The position numbers were made by a program, and so were the translations under genes. From NCBI RefSeq assembly GCF_002100145.1, contig NZ_JXQD01000004.1, forward strand, positions 62,001 through 126,000: DNA of 64,000 bases, read 5' to 3'. Below are positions 34,993 through 43,857 of the stretch, piece by piece; position 1 is the stretch's first letter; each line of letters begins with the position of its first letter. The stretch comes from Vibrio sp. qd031. GTDB lineage: Bacteria; Pseudomonadota; Gammaproteobacteria; Enterobacterales; Vibrionaceae. The notes beneath the pieces were generated by a model, which was given only the letters and a program-made list of their open reading frames with translations, had not been told where the DNA came from and did not search any database.

Positions 34993-37014
34993 ATGAAATT
35001 AACAACTACTGAGACTGGCTTTACCCTGACTCACAAAGACCGTGTTGTATTTGACCACAGCACTGACGCACCAATTTTGTTTTTAGGTGTTGGTGAAGCC
35101 AACTACGACATGTATCGTGGTAACTTCGATATTACAGATTATGTAACAGAGCGCTTACCAATGCGTCAATTTGACGTAGAGCGCTTTGAGCGTGAAGGTG
35201 TTGAAACCTTTGCAATCAGCTTTAAATTTGATGGTGAAGCGGTTCTCAAAATGATCGTTTCTCCAACTGCAGAAGGCCGCCTCAAGGCCGAGTTTGAAGC
35301 GATCGATAAAAAGTACAATCGTTTCTGGCTACGTGTTGCGGCTGACAAGCATGAGCGCGTATTTGGTTGTGGCGAGCAACTGACTTACCTAAACCTACGT
35401 GGTAAAAATTTCCCTCTTTGGTCTTCGGAGCCGGGTGTAGGTCGAAACAAAAAGACTGAAGTCACCTTTATGGCGGATGTAAAAGATAAAGCAGGCGGTG
35501 ACTACTACACCACCAACTACCCGCAGCCTACATTTGTGTCAGACGACAAATACTTCTGCCACCTAGAAACAACGGCTTACGCTGACTTTGATTTTACCAA
35601 TGACACCTTCCACGAGCTTCAAGCTTGGGATATTCCACAATACTTACTGCTTGATCGCGAAGAGAGCTACGACGCATTGATGGAAAACATCACTGGTGTA
35701 TTTGGGCGTCAGCCAATGCTGCCTGACTGGGTTCACGATGGTGTGATACTTGGTTTGCAGGGCGGTACGGATATCGCGATTGAAAAAATCGCAATCGCTA
35801 AGCAGCACGGTGTCGAAGTTACGGGTGCATGGTGCCAGGATTGGCAGGGTAAAAAGATCACTTCTTTTGGCAAGCGCCTCCAATGGGATTGGCAATGGAA
35901 CCCTGAGATGTATCCAGATTTGGATACCAAAATCCATGAGCTTAAAAAGCAAGGTGTTCACTTCCTAGGTTACATCAACCCATACGTACTAGAAGATTAC
36001 CCGCTATACAAAATAGCAGCAGAAAAAGGCTACCTAGCAACTAAGCAAGACGGCTCGAAATATGTGGTCGACTTTGGTGAGTTCTACTGTGGTGTGGTGG
36101 ATTTCACTAATCCAGAAGCGTGTGAATGGTATAAAGAGGTTATCAAAACCAACATGATTGACTTTGGTCTTGACGGTTGGATGGGCGACTTTGGTGAGTA
36201 CTTACCAACTGACTGCACACTAAGCAACGGCGTTAGCGCTGAAATCGAGCACAATAAATGGCCTTACCGATGGGCAAAAGTACAGCACGAAGCGATTGAA
36301 GAAGCGGGTAAGACTGACGACATTCTATTCTTCATGCGTGCAGGTGGTACGGGCATTCAAGGTTACTGCCATACATTATGGGGCGGCGATCAGCTTGTAG
36401 ACTGGTGTTTGGATGATGGCTTAGCTTCAGTGATCCCTGCCGCGCTTTCCTCTGGCCTTATGGGGAACGGTATTCATCATAGCGACATTGGTGGTTACAC
36501 CACACTTCATGGTAAGAAACGCTCTAAAGAGCTGTATCAGCGTTGGGTAGAGATGAATGCATTTACCCCTATTTTGCGTGGTCACGAAGGTAATCGTCCG
36601 GATGATAACCATCAGTTTGATACCGATAAAGAAACCTTGCTGCACCTAGCGAAATTTACTCGCGTGTTTAAGCACCTTAAGCCTTATATCAAAGACGCCG
36701 TGGCGCTTAATTCGCAAAAAGGTATGCCAGTACAACGTCCACTGTTTATGCACTACGAAGACGACGCCCAAACCTATGAGATCAAGTACCAGTACCTGTT
36801 TGGTCGCGACATGCTAGTAGCGCCAGTGTACAACCAAGGCGAAACGCTGAAGAAAGTGTATCTTCCGAAAGATAACTGGGTTCACGCCTTTACTGGCGAA
36901 ACCTTCACCGGCGGTGAGTGGGTTGACGTTGAAGCACCGATTGGTCAGCCAGCGGTGTTCTACCGCGCTGAGTCTGCACAACGTGCGTTGTTTGAAGGCA
37001 TAGCTGCACTTTAA
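34993..37014 (+). CDS. yihQ: Sulfoquinovosidase (GH31, YihQ-like)
   Basis: Hydrolyses alpha-sulfoquinovosides such as sulfoquinovosyl glycerol, giving SQ and glycerol. The 673-residue GH31 enzyme has the catalytic nucleophile Asp399 in WMGDFGEYLP and the acid/base Asp466 in GGDQLVDW. Sulfonate-recognition residues Arg295 and Trp298 (GKRLQWDW) and Tyr502 (IGGYTT) are present. All five sit at a constant six-residue offset from Asp405, Asp472, Arg301, Trp304 and Tyr508 of E. coli YihQ, which argues strongly against an ordinary alpha-glucosidase. No signal peptide, so hydrolysis is cytoplasmic after import. It is the last gene of the cluster. Confidence 0.96.
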   Translation: MKLTTTETGFTLTHKDRVVFDHSTDAPILFLGVGEANYDMYRGNFDITDYVTERLPMRQFDVERFEREGVETFAISFKFDGEAVLKMIVSPTAEGRLKAEFEAIDKKYNRFWLRVAADKHERVFGCGEQLTYLNLRGKNFPLWSSEPGVGRNKKTEVTFMADVKDKAGGDYYTTNYPQPTFVSDDKYFCHLETTAYADFDFTNDTFHELQAWDIPQYLLLDREESYDALMENITGVFGRQPMLPDWVHDGVILGLQGGTDIAIEKIAIAKQHGVEVTGAWCQDWQGKKITSFGKRLQWDWQWNPEMYPDLDTKIHELKKQGVHFLGYINPYVLEDYPLYKIAAEKGYLATKQDGSKYVVDFGEFYCGVVDFTNPEACEWYKEVIKTNMIDFGLDGWMGDFGEYLPTDCTLSNGVSAEIEHNKWPYRWAKVQHEAIEEAGKTDDILFFMRAGGTGIQGYCHTLWGGDQLVDWCLDDGLASVIPAALSSGLMGNGIHHSDIGGYTTLHGKKRSKELYQRWVEMNAFTPILRGHEGNRPDDNHQFDTDKETLLHLAKFTRVFKHLKPYIKDAVALNSQKGMPVQRPLFMHYEDDAQTYEIKYQYLFGRDMLVAPVYNQGETLKKVYLPKDNWVHAFTGETFTGGEWVDVEAPIGQPAVFYRAESAQRALFEGIAAL

Positions 37015-37033
37015 TCTAACGTCTTAAAACGTT

Positions 37034-37070
37034 AAAAGGCCTAATCAAATTGCGATTAGGCCTTTTTGTT
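37034..37070 (+). terminator. yihQ intrinsic terminator
   Basis: AAAAGGCCTAATC/GATTAGGCCTTTTT stem with a 7-base loop and T run. It closes the sulfoquinovose cluster. Confidence 0.92.
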
Positions 37071-37287
37071 TTTGGTATTTGAACTAGAAGCCGTAAGAGG
37101 CAGAAAATACAAATGGGTTGTTGGCATTGCACGCTCTATAAAGTGGCGTGATTTACTCGTAGCATTCGGTGTGCACGAGTTAAGCTTGTGTAATGATTAA
37201 ATAAATTAGGCGACAGTCATCACTGCGTTAGGTTTACTAAGCGCTATCAAAGGGGAGTGTTCTGCGAGTGACATTGGCAGAGTGTGC

Positions 37288-39216
37288 TTAACCAAGCCCG
37301 TACTTTTGAATTTTACGCCATAAGGTGGTTCGGCCAATTCCAAGGGACTTTGCCATTAAATGCATTTTGCCTTCAAAGTGGTTCCAGGCTTGGACGATCG
37401 CTTGTTTTTCGGCTTCTTCTAGTGATTGCAGTCCCGCCAATGGGTGGGTGCTGAGAGAGCGAGCTTTGAGATCGTCTGGGATATCGGATAACCCAATCAG
37501 GTTAGAGCTTCGATTGAGTAGTACTTTTTCAACTCGGCTTTTTAGTTCCGAGTTGTTGGCCAGCCAATCGTAATTCACCAGTGCATCCATCGCGTCTTTT
37601 TCGATTGAGACTGCAACATTGTGACGTCGTTCGTAGCTGTTCACTAGTTTAAGTATCAGGTGTTCAATGTCTTCTTGTCGCTCACGAAGCGGTGGAATAT
37701 ACAACTCGTTTGCCGAGATTTGATAATAGAGCTGCCGGCCAAACGAATTTCTAGCGACATACTTGCTTAAATCGCTGGTGGTGCTTGCAATGCATTGAAA
37801 TTTTACCGGAATAACGCGCTGCTTCGACGGGCAATCAAACAGTTCTGTTTTAAGGCTTTTTAGTAAAATGGATTGCTGGGATTGCGTTAGGTATTCGACG
37901 TTTTCTAAAAACAGCGTCCCGTTTTGCGCCAATTCAAATTTGGCTGCCAATGCATCGCCTTCTTGCTGCTCATCCATACTTTCGTGGCCACTGTTAAGAG
38001 AGCGACAGTTTAAGGTGATAAATGGGCCATCGACAAAGCCACTTTCATTATGGATCGCCATCGCAAGATCGGTTTTACCGACTCCGTCTTCACCCGAAAT
38101 CAGCATCGGCGCCTTGGATTTAATGCATCGTTTGGCAACCGTTACCAAGTGTTTTATTTTGCGCGAGATGCCTGGCAGTGTCGCAAAGGTAAACTTGGCA
38201 TTATTGCCCGCCTGTTGCTGAGCAAGCTTTCTAATTTTGTCGATTGGGTGAACAAACAAAAGATGCGTGCCATCAGGCAATGACTTGAACGAGATGATTG
38301 TTTCCACAAACTCACCGTTAACTTCAATGGTGGTTTGTTTGCGGATCATATCGTTATGATTTTCGATGTGCGACTGAATAAAAGGTGGAAAACGAATCAG
38401 ATCGAAGATTGGCTTATCAATGGCTTTGTGGGCGGCAAAGCTGAGCAGAGTTTCGGATTGTTGGTTTGCAAGAGTAACTATGTCTTCCTCGTCCCAAACG
38501 ATAAGCCCATCGTCCATACATTCTAGCGTTGCATTATGGGCACTGATCAGGCGGTTAGTGCTCTCTTGTTCGGCCGATATGTGGATTTGCATCGAGATCT
38601 CTTTCGCCATAGAAGAGGTGATAACCAAGTTCTCTTGGTTAAACTGCTGATCTTTTCTAAACAGCGCAACGCTGCCTCTAAGTCGCCCCATCGAATCAAA
38701 GATAGGCGCTGCAACGCTGCCAAAGCTGTGTAAGTGACGGTTAAAGTGCTCCTCCGTGCAGACCTGGATAGGCATGTGAGTATCGATGGCAAGGTTTATC
38801 GCGTTGGTGCCAATTTTACCCTCCGAGAAAAAACACCCCACCTTGAAGCCAAGCTCCGCCATGTCATTTTGTAAGTTGTCGTCCCCCGTTAAAAATAGGG
38901 TACAGCCGTTGTCATCGGTGACTAGTAATACGACGTCACTGCCCCTTAGCAGATCGTACGTATCTTCAACAACGGTGGTCGCGCAGGCAATGATGCTTTG
39001 ATTTCGTTTGATCAGTGATTTTAGCGTGTAGCCAGATGCCACGTGAGGCTTAGACCAGTTATGCGGACTGCACTGTTTTATGCATCTTTCCCAAGAGGCA
39101 AAAATGGGTGTTTGAGCGAATTCTGGTGAGACCCAATGGTGCTTTTGAAAAAAGTCCCAAGTCTTTTTGTGATCATTGTGGGGGGCGGGGGTGGAAGAGA
39201 GCATACAATTGCGCAC
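37288..39216 (-). CDS. dhaR: Transcriptional regulator of dihydroxyacetone metabolism (DhaR-like)
   Basis: A 642-residue regulator of the acetoin/DhaR type. Order: GAF-like sensor (about 70-210), PAS (about 225-320), AAA+ domain (about 345-570) and Fis-type helix-turn-helix (about 600-640, ending LGIGRTTLWRKIQKYGLG). Walker A is intact (SGEDGVGKT), but the GAFTGA sigma-54 loop is absent and Walker B and the arginine-finger region (FGRQLYYQI) are altered. This fits DhaR, which activates sigma-70 promoters under control of DhaK and DhaL. The start could also be Met5. A DhaR-type palindrome lies upstream of the gene. Confidence 0.9.
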   Translation of the reverse strand: MRNCMLSSTPAPHNDHKKTWDFFQKHHWVSPEFAQTPIFASWERCIKQCSPHNWSKPHVASGYTLKSLIKRNQSIIACATTVVEDTYDLLRGSDVVLLVTDDNGCTLFLTGDDNLQNDMAELGFKVGCFFSEGKIGTNAINLAIDTHMPIQVCTEEHFNRHLHSFGSVAAPIFDSMGRLRGSVALFRKDQQFNQENLVITSSMAKEISMQIHISAEQESTNRLISAHNATLECMDDGLIVWDEEDIVTLANQQSETLLSFAAHKAIDKPIFDLIRFPPFIQSHIENHNDMIRKQTTIEVNGEFVETIISFKSLPDGTHLLFVHPIDKIRKLAQQQAGNNAKFTFATLPGISRKIKHLVTVAKRCIKSKAPMLISGEDGVGKTDLAMAIHNESGFVDGPFITLNCRSLNSGHESMDEQQEGDALAAKFELAQNGTLFLENVEYLTQSQQSILLKSLKTELFDCPSKQRVIPVKFQCIASTTSDLSKYVARNSFGRQLYYQISANELYIPPLRERQEDIEHLILKLVNSYERRHNVAVSIEKDAMDALVNYDWLANNSELKSRVEKVLLNRSSNLIGLSDIPDDLKARSLSTHPLAGLQSLEEAEKQAIVQAWNHFEGKMHLMAKSLGIGRTTLWRKIQKYGLG

Positions 39217-39289
39217 CTAAATACTGATGAACCATTGTATTCGTTACTTGGCCAATGCTTAGTGAGGCGATTCACATTCTGGTTTTAAC

Positions 39290-39304
39290 GTTTCAAAATG
39301 AAAC
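39290..39304. promoter_or_regulatory. DhaR operator candidate (dhaR promoter)
   Basis: GTTTCAAAATGAAAC is a perfect 6-3-6 palindrome, 74 bases upstream of dhaR. It matches GTTYCA-N3-TGRAAC shared with two sites between dhaK and gldA. Confidence 0.65.
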
Positions 39305-39336
39305 AAAAGTGGGATCGAGCTAACGATAAAGGTAAT

Positions 39337-39372
39337 AAAGGTGTTAACGAGAACGAGCGCGTCAACACCTTT
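39337..39372 (-). terminator. dhaKLM terminator-like hairpin
   Basis: AAAGGTGTT/AACACCTTT stem; the minus-strand continuation is T-rich but interrupted (TTTATTACCTTTATC). Probably separates dhaM from dhaR. Confidence 0.55.
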
Positions 39373-39414
39373 GTTTACATGTAACGTAATCGCATTTTGA
39401 ACACTACGACTGAA

Positions 39415-41817
39415 CTACACGGTTTCTGTCGTTGATAATGAAATACCACGAACGGTTTGCTTAAGCGCAGGTAATAGCGTTGAGCTGGCACTAAACTTAG
39501 TTAGCCCCAATTTAAGTAGTGTTTCTGTCGCTTTGGTATCGCCGGCCATTTCACCACACATGCTCACCGCAATCCCTGCATTTTTTGCCGCTTTACAGGT
39601 AAGCTCGATAGCTGAAAGTACGGCAGGTTCGAAGTAGTTCACTAAGGTCGCAACATCAGTGTTTCCGCGGTCTGCGGCCATCACATATTGAGTTAAATCG
39701 TTAGTTCCAATGGAGAAGAAATCCACTTCTTTGGCTAGCGCGTCGGCGTTAAGCACAGCAGCAGGCACTTCTATCATTATCCCAACCGGTAGATTGCTCT
39801 CTTGCAAACCTAGCGCCAGCTTTTGTTCTTCAACCAAAGCTTTCACTTGATGAATTTCATCCACAGTGGCAATCATTGGGATCATTAACTGAATGTTTGG
39901 CTGCTGAGCGTGCGCACGTAGCACGGCGCGAATTTGATCCACGAACAGATCTTTATGAGCAAGACATAAGCGAACCCCGCGCAATCCCAAGAATGGATTT
40001 TCTTCTTCTGGCATTGGGTAAGCTTTAAGTGGCTTGTCACCACCAACATCTAAACTACGGATGGTGATAGGTTTGTCACCAAAGGCTTTGGCGATGCCTA
40101 AGTAAACCTCAGTTTGCTCATCCTCACTTGGCAGAGTATCGCGAGATTGGAACAAGAATTCGGTTCTAAATAGGCCAACACCTTCGGCGCCATTATCGAG
40201 TGCCGCTTGGACATCTTCTGGGCCACCAATATTAGCCAGACTTTGAACTTTCTGTCCGTCTAGCGTAGCCGCTTGGCTCTGTGCGTTAGCTTTAGCCGCT
40301 TCGCACTCTGCAAGCCATTGCTGACGTTTCTGTTCAAGCTCTGCGGAAGTATCGCTGTCTGGTGAGTGCCACAGTAGGCCGCTAAAACCATCTACAGAGA
40401 TATATTGCCCGGCTTGGATCTCTTCTAAACAGCCTTTTGCTTGAACGATGGCTGGAATGCCCATAGCTCTGGCTAAGATTGCGCTGTGTGACGTTTTTCC
40501 ACCTTCACTTAAGCAGATAGCAAGAACAAGGTTTTTATCGAGTCCGGCAACGTCAGAAGGCATTAGGTCACGAGCTAAAAGAATACTGGGTTCACTTAGG
40601 GCAATACCTGCATCGGTGTCACCCGTCATCACGCGCATTACTTGGCAGGCAATATCGTGGACATCCGCCTCACGCTCTTGCATGTAAGTCGATTCAGCTT
40701 GGCTGTACTCAAGGGCGAGTTGCTGAGTGACTTCAACCCAAGCTTGTTCTGCGATGACGTTTTGTGCGATGCGTGTCTGCACCGATGCTAGTAGCTCAGG
40801 GTCATTAAGCATCAGCAGGTGCGCTTGGAAAATCTCGCCATGAGGCTCGCTAGCTTGCTGTTTCAAACTCGCGCTAACCGTCTCAATAGATTGGGTAAAG
40901 TGGCTCTGCTCATCAGCAATAGAAGCACAACTACGGTTCGGAACGTCTGGCATGGATGCGCTAAATAACACAGCAGGACCTGTTACGATGCCACCGTTTA
41001 CGCTTAGGCCAGTAATCGCTCCTTTGATTGCTTGATGAGAGGGGGCAGAGGCCACCTGTTCGGTTTCTGGCTCAGGCTGAGGGTTGTTGACTAGGTCAGC
41101 CTCTCCGAAATGGGTGTGGGCAAGTTGCTTAAACGCGTCGATAGCGCCTTGAGCGTTGTCACCACTGGCTTTAAAGCAGATGCTTTCGCCTTTACTAACG
41201 GCAAGTTTTGCAATGCTGTTGAGGCTTTTCGCGCTGACTTCTTTGTCACCTTTAATTAGCCACATGTCACAGTTAAAGGCGGCAACAGCGCCAACGATGC
41301 TGGCGGCTGGGCGAGCATGGATCCCGTGTGGGTTTTCCACTTGCCACTCAAAGCTGAGTGCATCGCTAGCCGATTGAACAGCAACTTCCGGCGCAACTGA
41401 GTCATCGGTCTCGCCAAGGTGTTCTTGTTTAACGCCAAGAGCGGCTTTTGCTTCACTGATTACGGTATCGATGTCGAGTCCAGCAGCTGCGGCAACAGAC
41501 GCGGCGAGCGTACCCTCTACAACAGGTGCTGATACCAGTTTCACTTTTTCTGCGATGTCAGGGTCAATCAGTTCAATGGCCATTTCAGTACTGAGTAGTG
41601 CACTGCCAAGATCCATTAATACAACAACACCATCGTCATCACACACTTCTTCAATAGCGCCCATAACAGCAATAGCATCGGTTCCAATTGGGTTTTCTGG
41701 ATCATCAATACCTGCTGCAATGGCGATGTTTGCCTTGCCTTGCGTCATTTGGGTGGCCAATTCGGCCACCCCTTCGGCAAGTCTGCGGCTGTGGGATACA
41801 ACTACAATACCGGTCAT
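39415..41817 (-). CDS. dhaM: DhaM-HPr-Enzyme I fusion phosphotransferase
   Basis: An 800-residue multidomain protein that passes phosphate from PEP to the DhaL-bound nucleotide. Residues 1-130 are the EIIA-mannose-like DhaM domain with active His9 (VVVSHS). Residues about 154-240 are an HPr domain with His167 (GIHARPA). Residues about 262-795 form Enzyme I with swivelling His444 (GGKTSHSAILAR) and a complete PEP-binding barrel (LFRTEFLF, LDVGGDKPL, ENPFLGLRG, SMCGEMAGD). E. coli DhaM is about 470 residues and lacks the PEP-binding half, so this version should need no separate PtsI or PtsH. It ends the dhaK-dhaL-dhaM operon. Confidence 0.93.
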   Translation of the reverse strand: MTGIVVVSHSRRLAEGVAELATQMTQGKANIAIAAGIDDPENPIGTDAIAVMGAIEEVCDDDGVVVLMDLGSALLSTEMAIELIDPDIAEKVKLVSAPVVEGTLAASVAAAAGLDIDTVISEAKAALGVKQEHLGETDDSVAPEVAVQSASDALSFEWQVENPHGIHARPAASIVGAVAAFNCDMWLIKGDKEVSAKSLNSIAKLAVSKGESICFKASGDNAQGAIDAFKQLAHTHFGEADLVNNPQPEPETEQVASAPSHQAIKGAITGLSVNGGIVTGPAVLFSASMPDVPNRSCASIADEQSHFTQSIETVSASLKQQASEPHGEIFQAHLLMLNDPELLASVQTRIAQNVIAEQAWVEVTQQLALEYSQAESTYMQEREADVHDIACQVMRVMTGDTDAGIALSEPSILLARDLMPSDVAGLDKNLVLAICLSEGGKTSHSAILARAMGIPAIVQAKGCLEEIQAGQYISVDGFSGLLWHSPDSDTSAELEQKRQQWLAECEAAKANAQSQAATLDGQKVQSLANIGGPEDVQAALDNGAEGVGLFRTEFLFQSRDTLPSEDEQTEVYLGIAKAFGDKPITIRSLDVGGDKPLKAYPMPEEENPFLGLRGVRLCLAHKDLFVDQIRAVLRAHAQQPNIQLMIPMIATVDEIHQVKALVEEQKLALGLQESNLPVGIMIEVPAAVLNADALAKEVDFFSIGTNDLTQYVMAADRGNTDVATLVNYFEPAVLSAIELTCKAAKNAGIAVSMCGEMAGDTKATETLLKLGLTKFSASSTLLPALKQTVRGISLSTTETV

Positions 41818-41820
41818 AGA

Positions 41821-42456
41821 TTAACTTCCTGCTAGCGCTTGCTTAAGTGCTTTAATCATAAGCAGAGATGACGTTGCACCAGGGTCTTGGTGTCCGATGC
41901 TGCGCTCACCTAGGTAAGAAGCGCGACCTTTTTTGGCTTGCATCTCAATGGTAGATACGGCACTTTTTTCTGCAACATCAACCATTTCAGTGGTCAGCGC
42001 TTGATCTTCCATACCCGCTTCAGCAGAGACTTTCGCTTGCTCAAGCACAGGTAGCCAAACGTCACACATGGTTTTGTCGCCAGGTGCTGCTTTACCGCGA
42101 GAAATAACGCCGTCAACACCGCCCTTTAGCGTATCGATAAGCTCTTGATAGCTCAGCGTTTCACGAGCACCAACCGATGCCGCAGCGCGAATAAACAGTG
42201 TGCCGTATAGAGGGCCACTAGCTCCGCCTACGCTTGATAGCAATGTCATTCCAGTGTTCTTTAGGATCATTGAGATGTTTTGCTCAGCCACTTTTGGCAG
42301 GTTCTCTTTTACTTTGCTAAAGCCGCGGTTCATGTTGAGGCCGTGGTCAGCATCACCGATGTCACGGTCAAGATCAGTCAGAAAATCTTGGTTTTCTGCG
42401 TAGGTATCGGCACACAGCTCTAACCAATTGATGATGTGTTGTTTTTCAATTTGCAT
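41821..42456 (-). CDS. dhaL: Dihydroxyacetone kinase ADP-binding subunit
   Basis: DhaL carries ADP as a permanent cofactor that DhaM rephosphorylates and passes the phosphate to dihydroxyacetone on DhaK. The 211-residue all-helical protein has the magnesium-binding acidic motif DRDIGDADHG near residue 30 and the nucleotide-binding loop SSVGGASGPLYGT near residue 80, then GRASYLGERSIGHQDPGA. It is 12 bases from dhaK and 3 bases before dhaM. In E. coli DhaL-ADP also activates DhaR. Confidence 0.96.
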   Translation of the reverse strand: MQIEKQHIINWLELCADTYAENQDFLTDLDRDIGDADHGLNMNRGFSKVKENLPKVAEQNISMILKNTGMTLLSSVGGASGPLYGTLFIRAAASVGARETLSYQELIDTLKGGVDGVISRGKAAPGDKTMCDVWLPVLEQAKVSAEAGMEDQALTTEMVDVAEKSAVSTIEMQAKKGRASYLGERSIGHQDPGATSSLLMIKALKQALAGS

Positions 42457-42468
42457 GATGAGCTCCGA

Positions 42469-43524
42469 TTACCATTTTACTGCGGCTGTATCGACAGGAG
42501 CGTCGAACAGTTCGATCATTTCAGCGTCTGCTTTTAGCAGCGTAATTGATACGCCTTCCATGTTTAGCGACGTACAGTAGTTACCTACCATGTTGCGAGC
42601 GATGTTGTAGCCTGCTTTTTTGCAGTTTTCTGCTAAGCGGCGGTACACACCAAACAGTTCGCTTTCTGGTGTTGCACCGAGGCCGTTAACGATAGCGATG
42701 TATTCGCCAGCACCGAAGTCTTCAATAGTACTTTCGACTTCGTTCCAGATACCATCTTCACGGTCAAAAATTCGAAGTGTTCGAGTGTAAGAGGCGTTTT
42801 CAGACAGCTCGACAAACATTTGGTCAACCATGTCGTCACAGCCTGTAAATTTGCGACGCTCGATACCTGGTTCGCCGTGGATGCCCACACCAAATTCGAT
42901 TTCGTCATCGGCTAACACAAACGATGGTTTGCCCGCTGCTGGAACGACACAAGCGTCCAATGCAACACCGAATGAACGACAGTTGTTATTGACGCGACGA
43001 GCAAGCTCTTCACATTTTTCTAGGCTATAGCCCTTGTCTGCAGCAGCGCCGACAATTTTTTCAACCAATACAGTGCCAGCAACGCCACGACGTCCTGCTG
43101 TGTATAGGCTGTCTTTTACCGCAACGTCGTCGTCAATAAGAACAGAACCTACTTTGATGCCATCAGCGTGTAGAAGCTCTACCGCTGTTTCGAAGTTTAG
43201 AACGTCACCGGTGTAGTTTTTAATGAAGAACAGTACGCCTTCGCCAGTGTTCACTTGGTTGCCACACTCGTACATTTGGTCTGGTGTTGGCGAGGTAAAT
43301 ACTTCACCTGGGCAAGCACCTGTTAGCATACCTTTACCGATGAAGCCGGCGTGTAGAGGCTCGTGACCACTACCGCCACCAGATACCAAAGCCACTTGGC
43401 CAGGCGTTTGTTCGTGCCACATGTAGCGCGGCTCGTAGTTGGTTTTAAGCTCTGGACGAGAAAGGGCTAGGCCTTCCATTTGCTCTTTGACTACATCTTC
43501 CACGTTATTGATTAGCTTTTTCAT
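42469..43524 (-). CDS. dhaK: Dihydroxyacetone kinase substrate-binding subunit
   Basis: DhaK binds dihydroxyacetone covalently through a hemiaminal with a His and presents it for phosphorylation to DHAP. The 351-residue protein has GGGSGHEPLHAGFIGKGML near residue 50, NYTGDVLNFETA near residue 103 and the substrate His216 in GVGIHGEPGIER, equivalent to His218 of E. coli. It is the first gene of dhaKLM, divergent from gldA across a region with two DhaR-type palindromes. DhaK also inhibits DhaR in E. coli. Confidence 0.97.
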   Translation of the reverse strand: MKKLINNVEDVVKEQMEGLALSRPELKTNYEPRYMWHEQTPGQVALVSGGGSGHEPLHAGFIGKGMLTGACPGEVFTSPTPDQMYECGNQVNTGEGVLFFIKNYTGDVLNFETAVELLHADGIKVGSVLIDDDVAVKDSLYTAGRRGVAGTVLVEKIVGAAADKGYSLEKCEELARRVNNNCRSFGVALDACVVPAAGKPSFVLADDEIEFGVGIHGEPGIERRKFTGCDDMVDQMFVELSENASYTRTLRIFDREDGIWNEVESTIEDFGAGEYIAIVNGLGATPESELFGVYRRLAENCKKAGYNIARNMVGNYCTSLNMEGVSITLLKADAEMIELFDAPVDTAAVKW

Positions 43525-43857
43525 CGCAAATTCTCTTGTTGTTGTATTCGTATTTGTAGGATTGCCATTGATGTTAGAAGTTTGACAAGCAGTCTCAACA
43601 AAAAAAAACTCGTTCCATTTTGAAACGATCTAGCTCAAATTCGGCGTTCCAAAATGGAACGCTGTGACGTTGTAGACGTGAGAAAGTGATCTGCCGCGCT
43701 ATTCGACGTTGTCGGCAATTTAGTTTGGGCGGGCTTTGTTTACCCGGTCAAAAACTGGTGGTAAAAAGCGCTGATTCTTTTAGCAGCTTTGCGTATCTGA
43801 CATAAGATGAGTTCAACAAAAAACATAACCAATAACGTGAAACATAAGGTCTACACA
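43525..43857. promoter_or_regulatory. Divergent dhaK/gldA control region
   Basis: A 333-base region holding both promoters. Two palindromes, GTTCCATTTTGAAAC (43612-43626) and GTTCCAAAATGGAAC (43646-43660), are centred 34 bp apart, about three helical turns. Both match the palindrome upstream of dhaR. Confidence 0.7.

Noticed and set aside
37288..39216. Sigma-54-dependent activator interpretation of dhaR
   Set aside because: The GAFTGA loop is missing and no -24/-12 promoter was seen upstream of dhaK or gldA.
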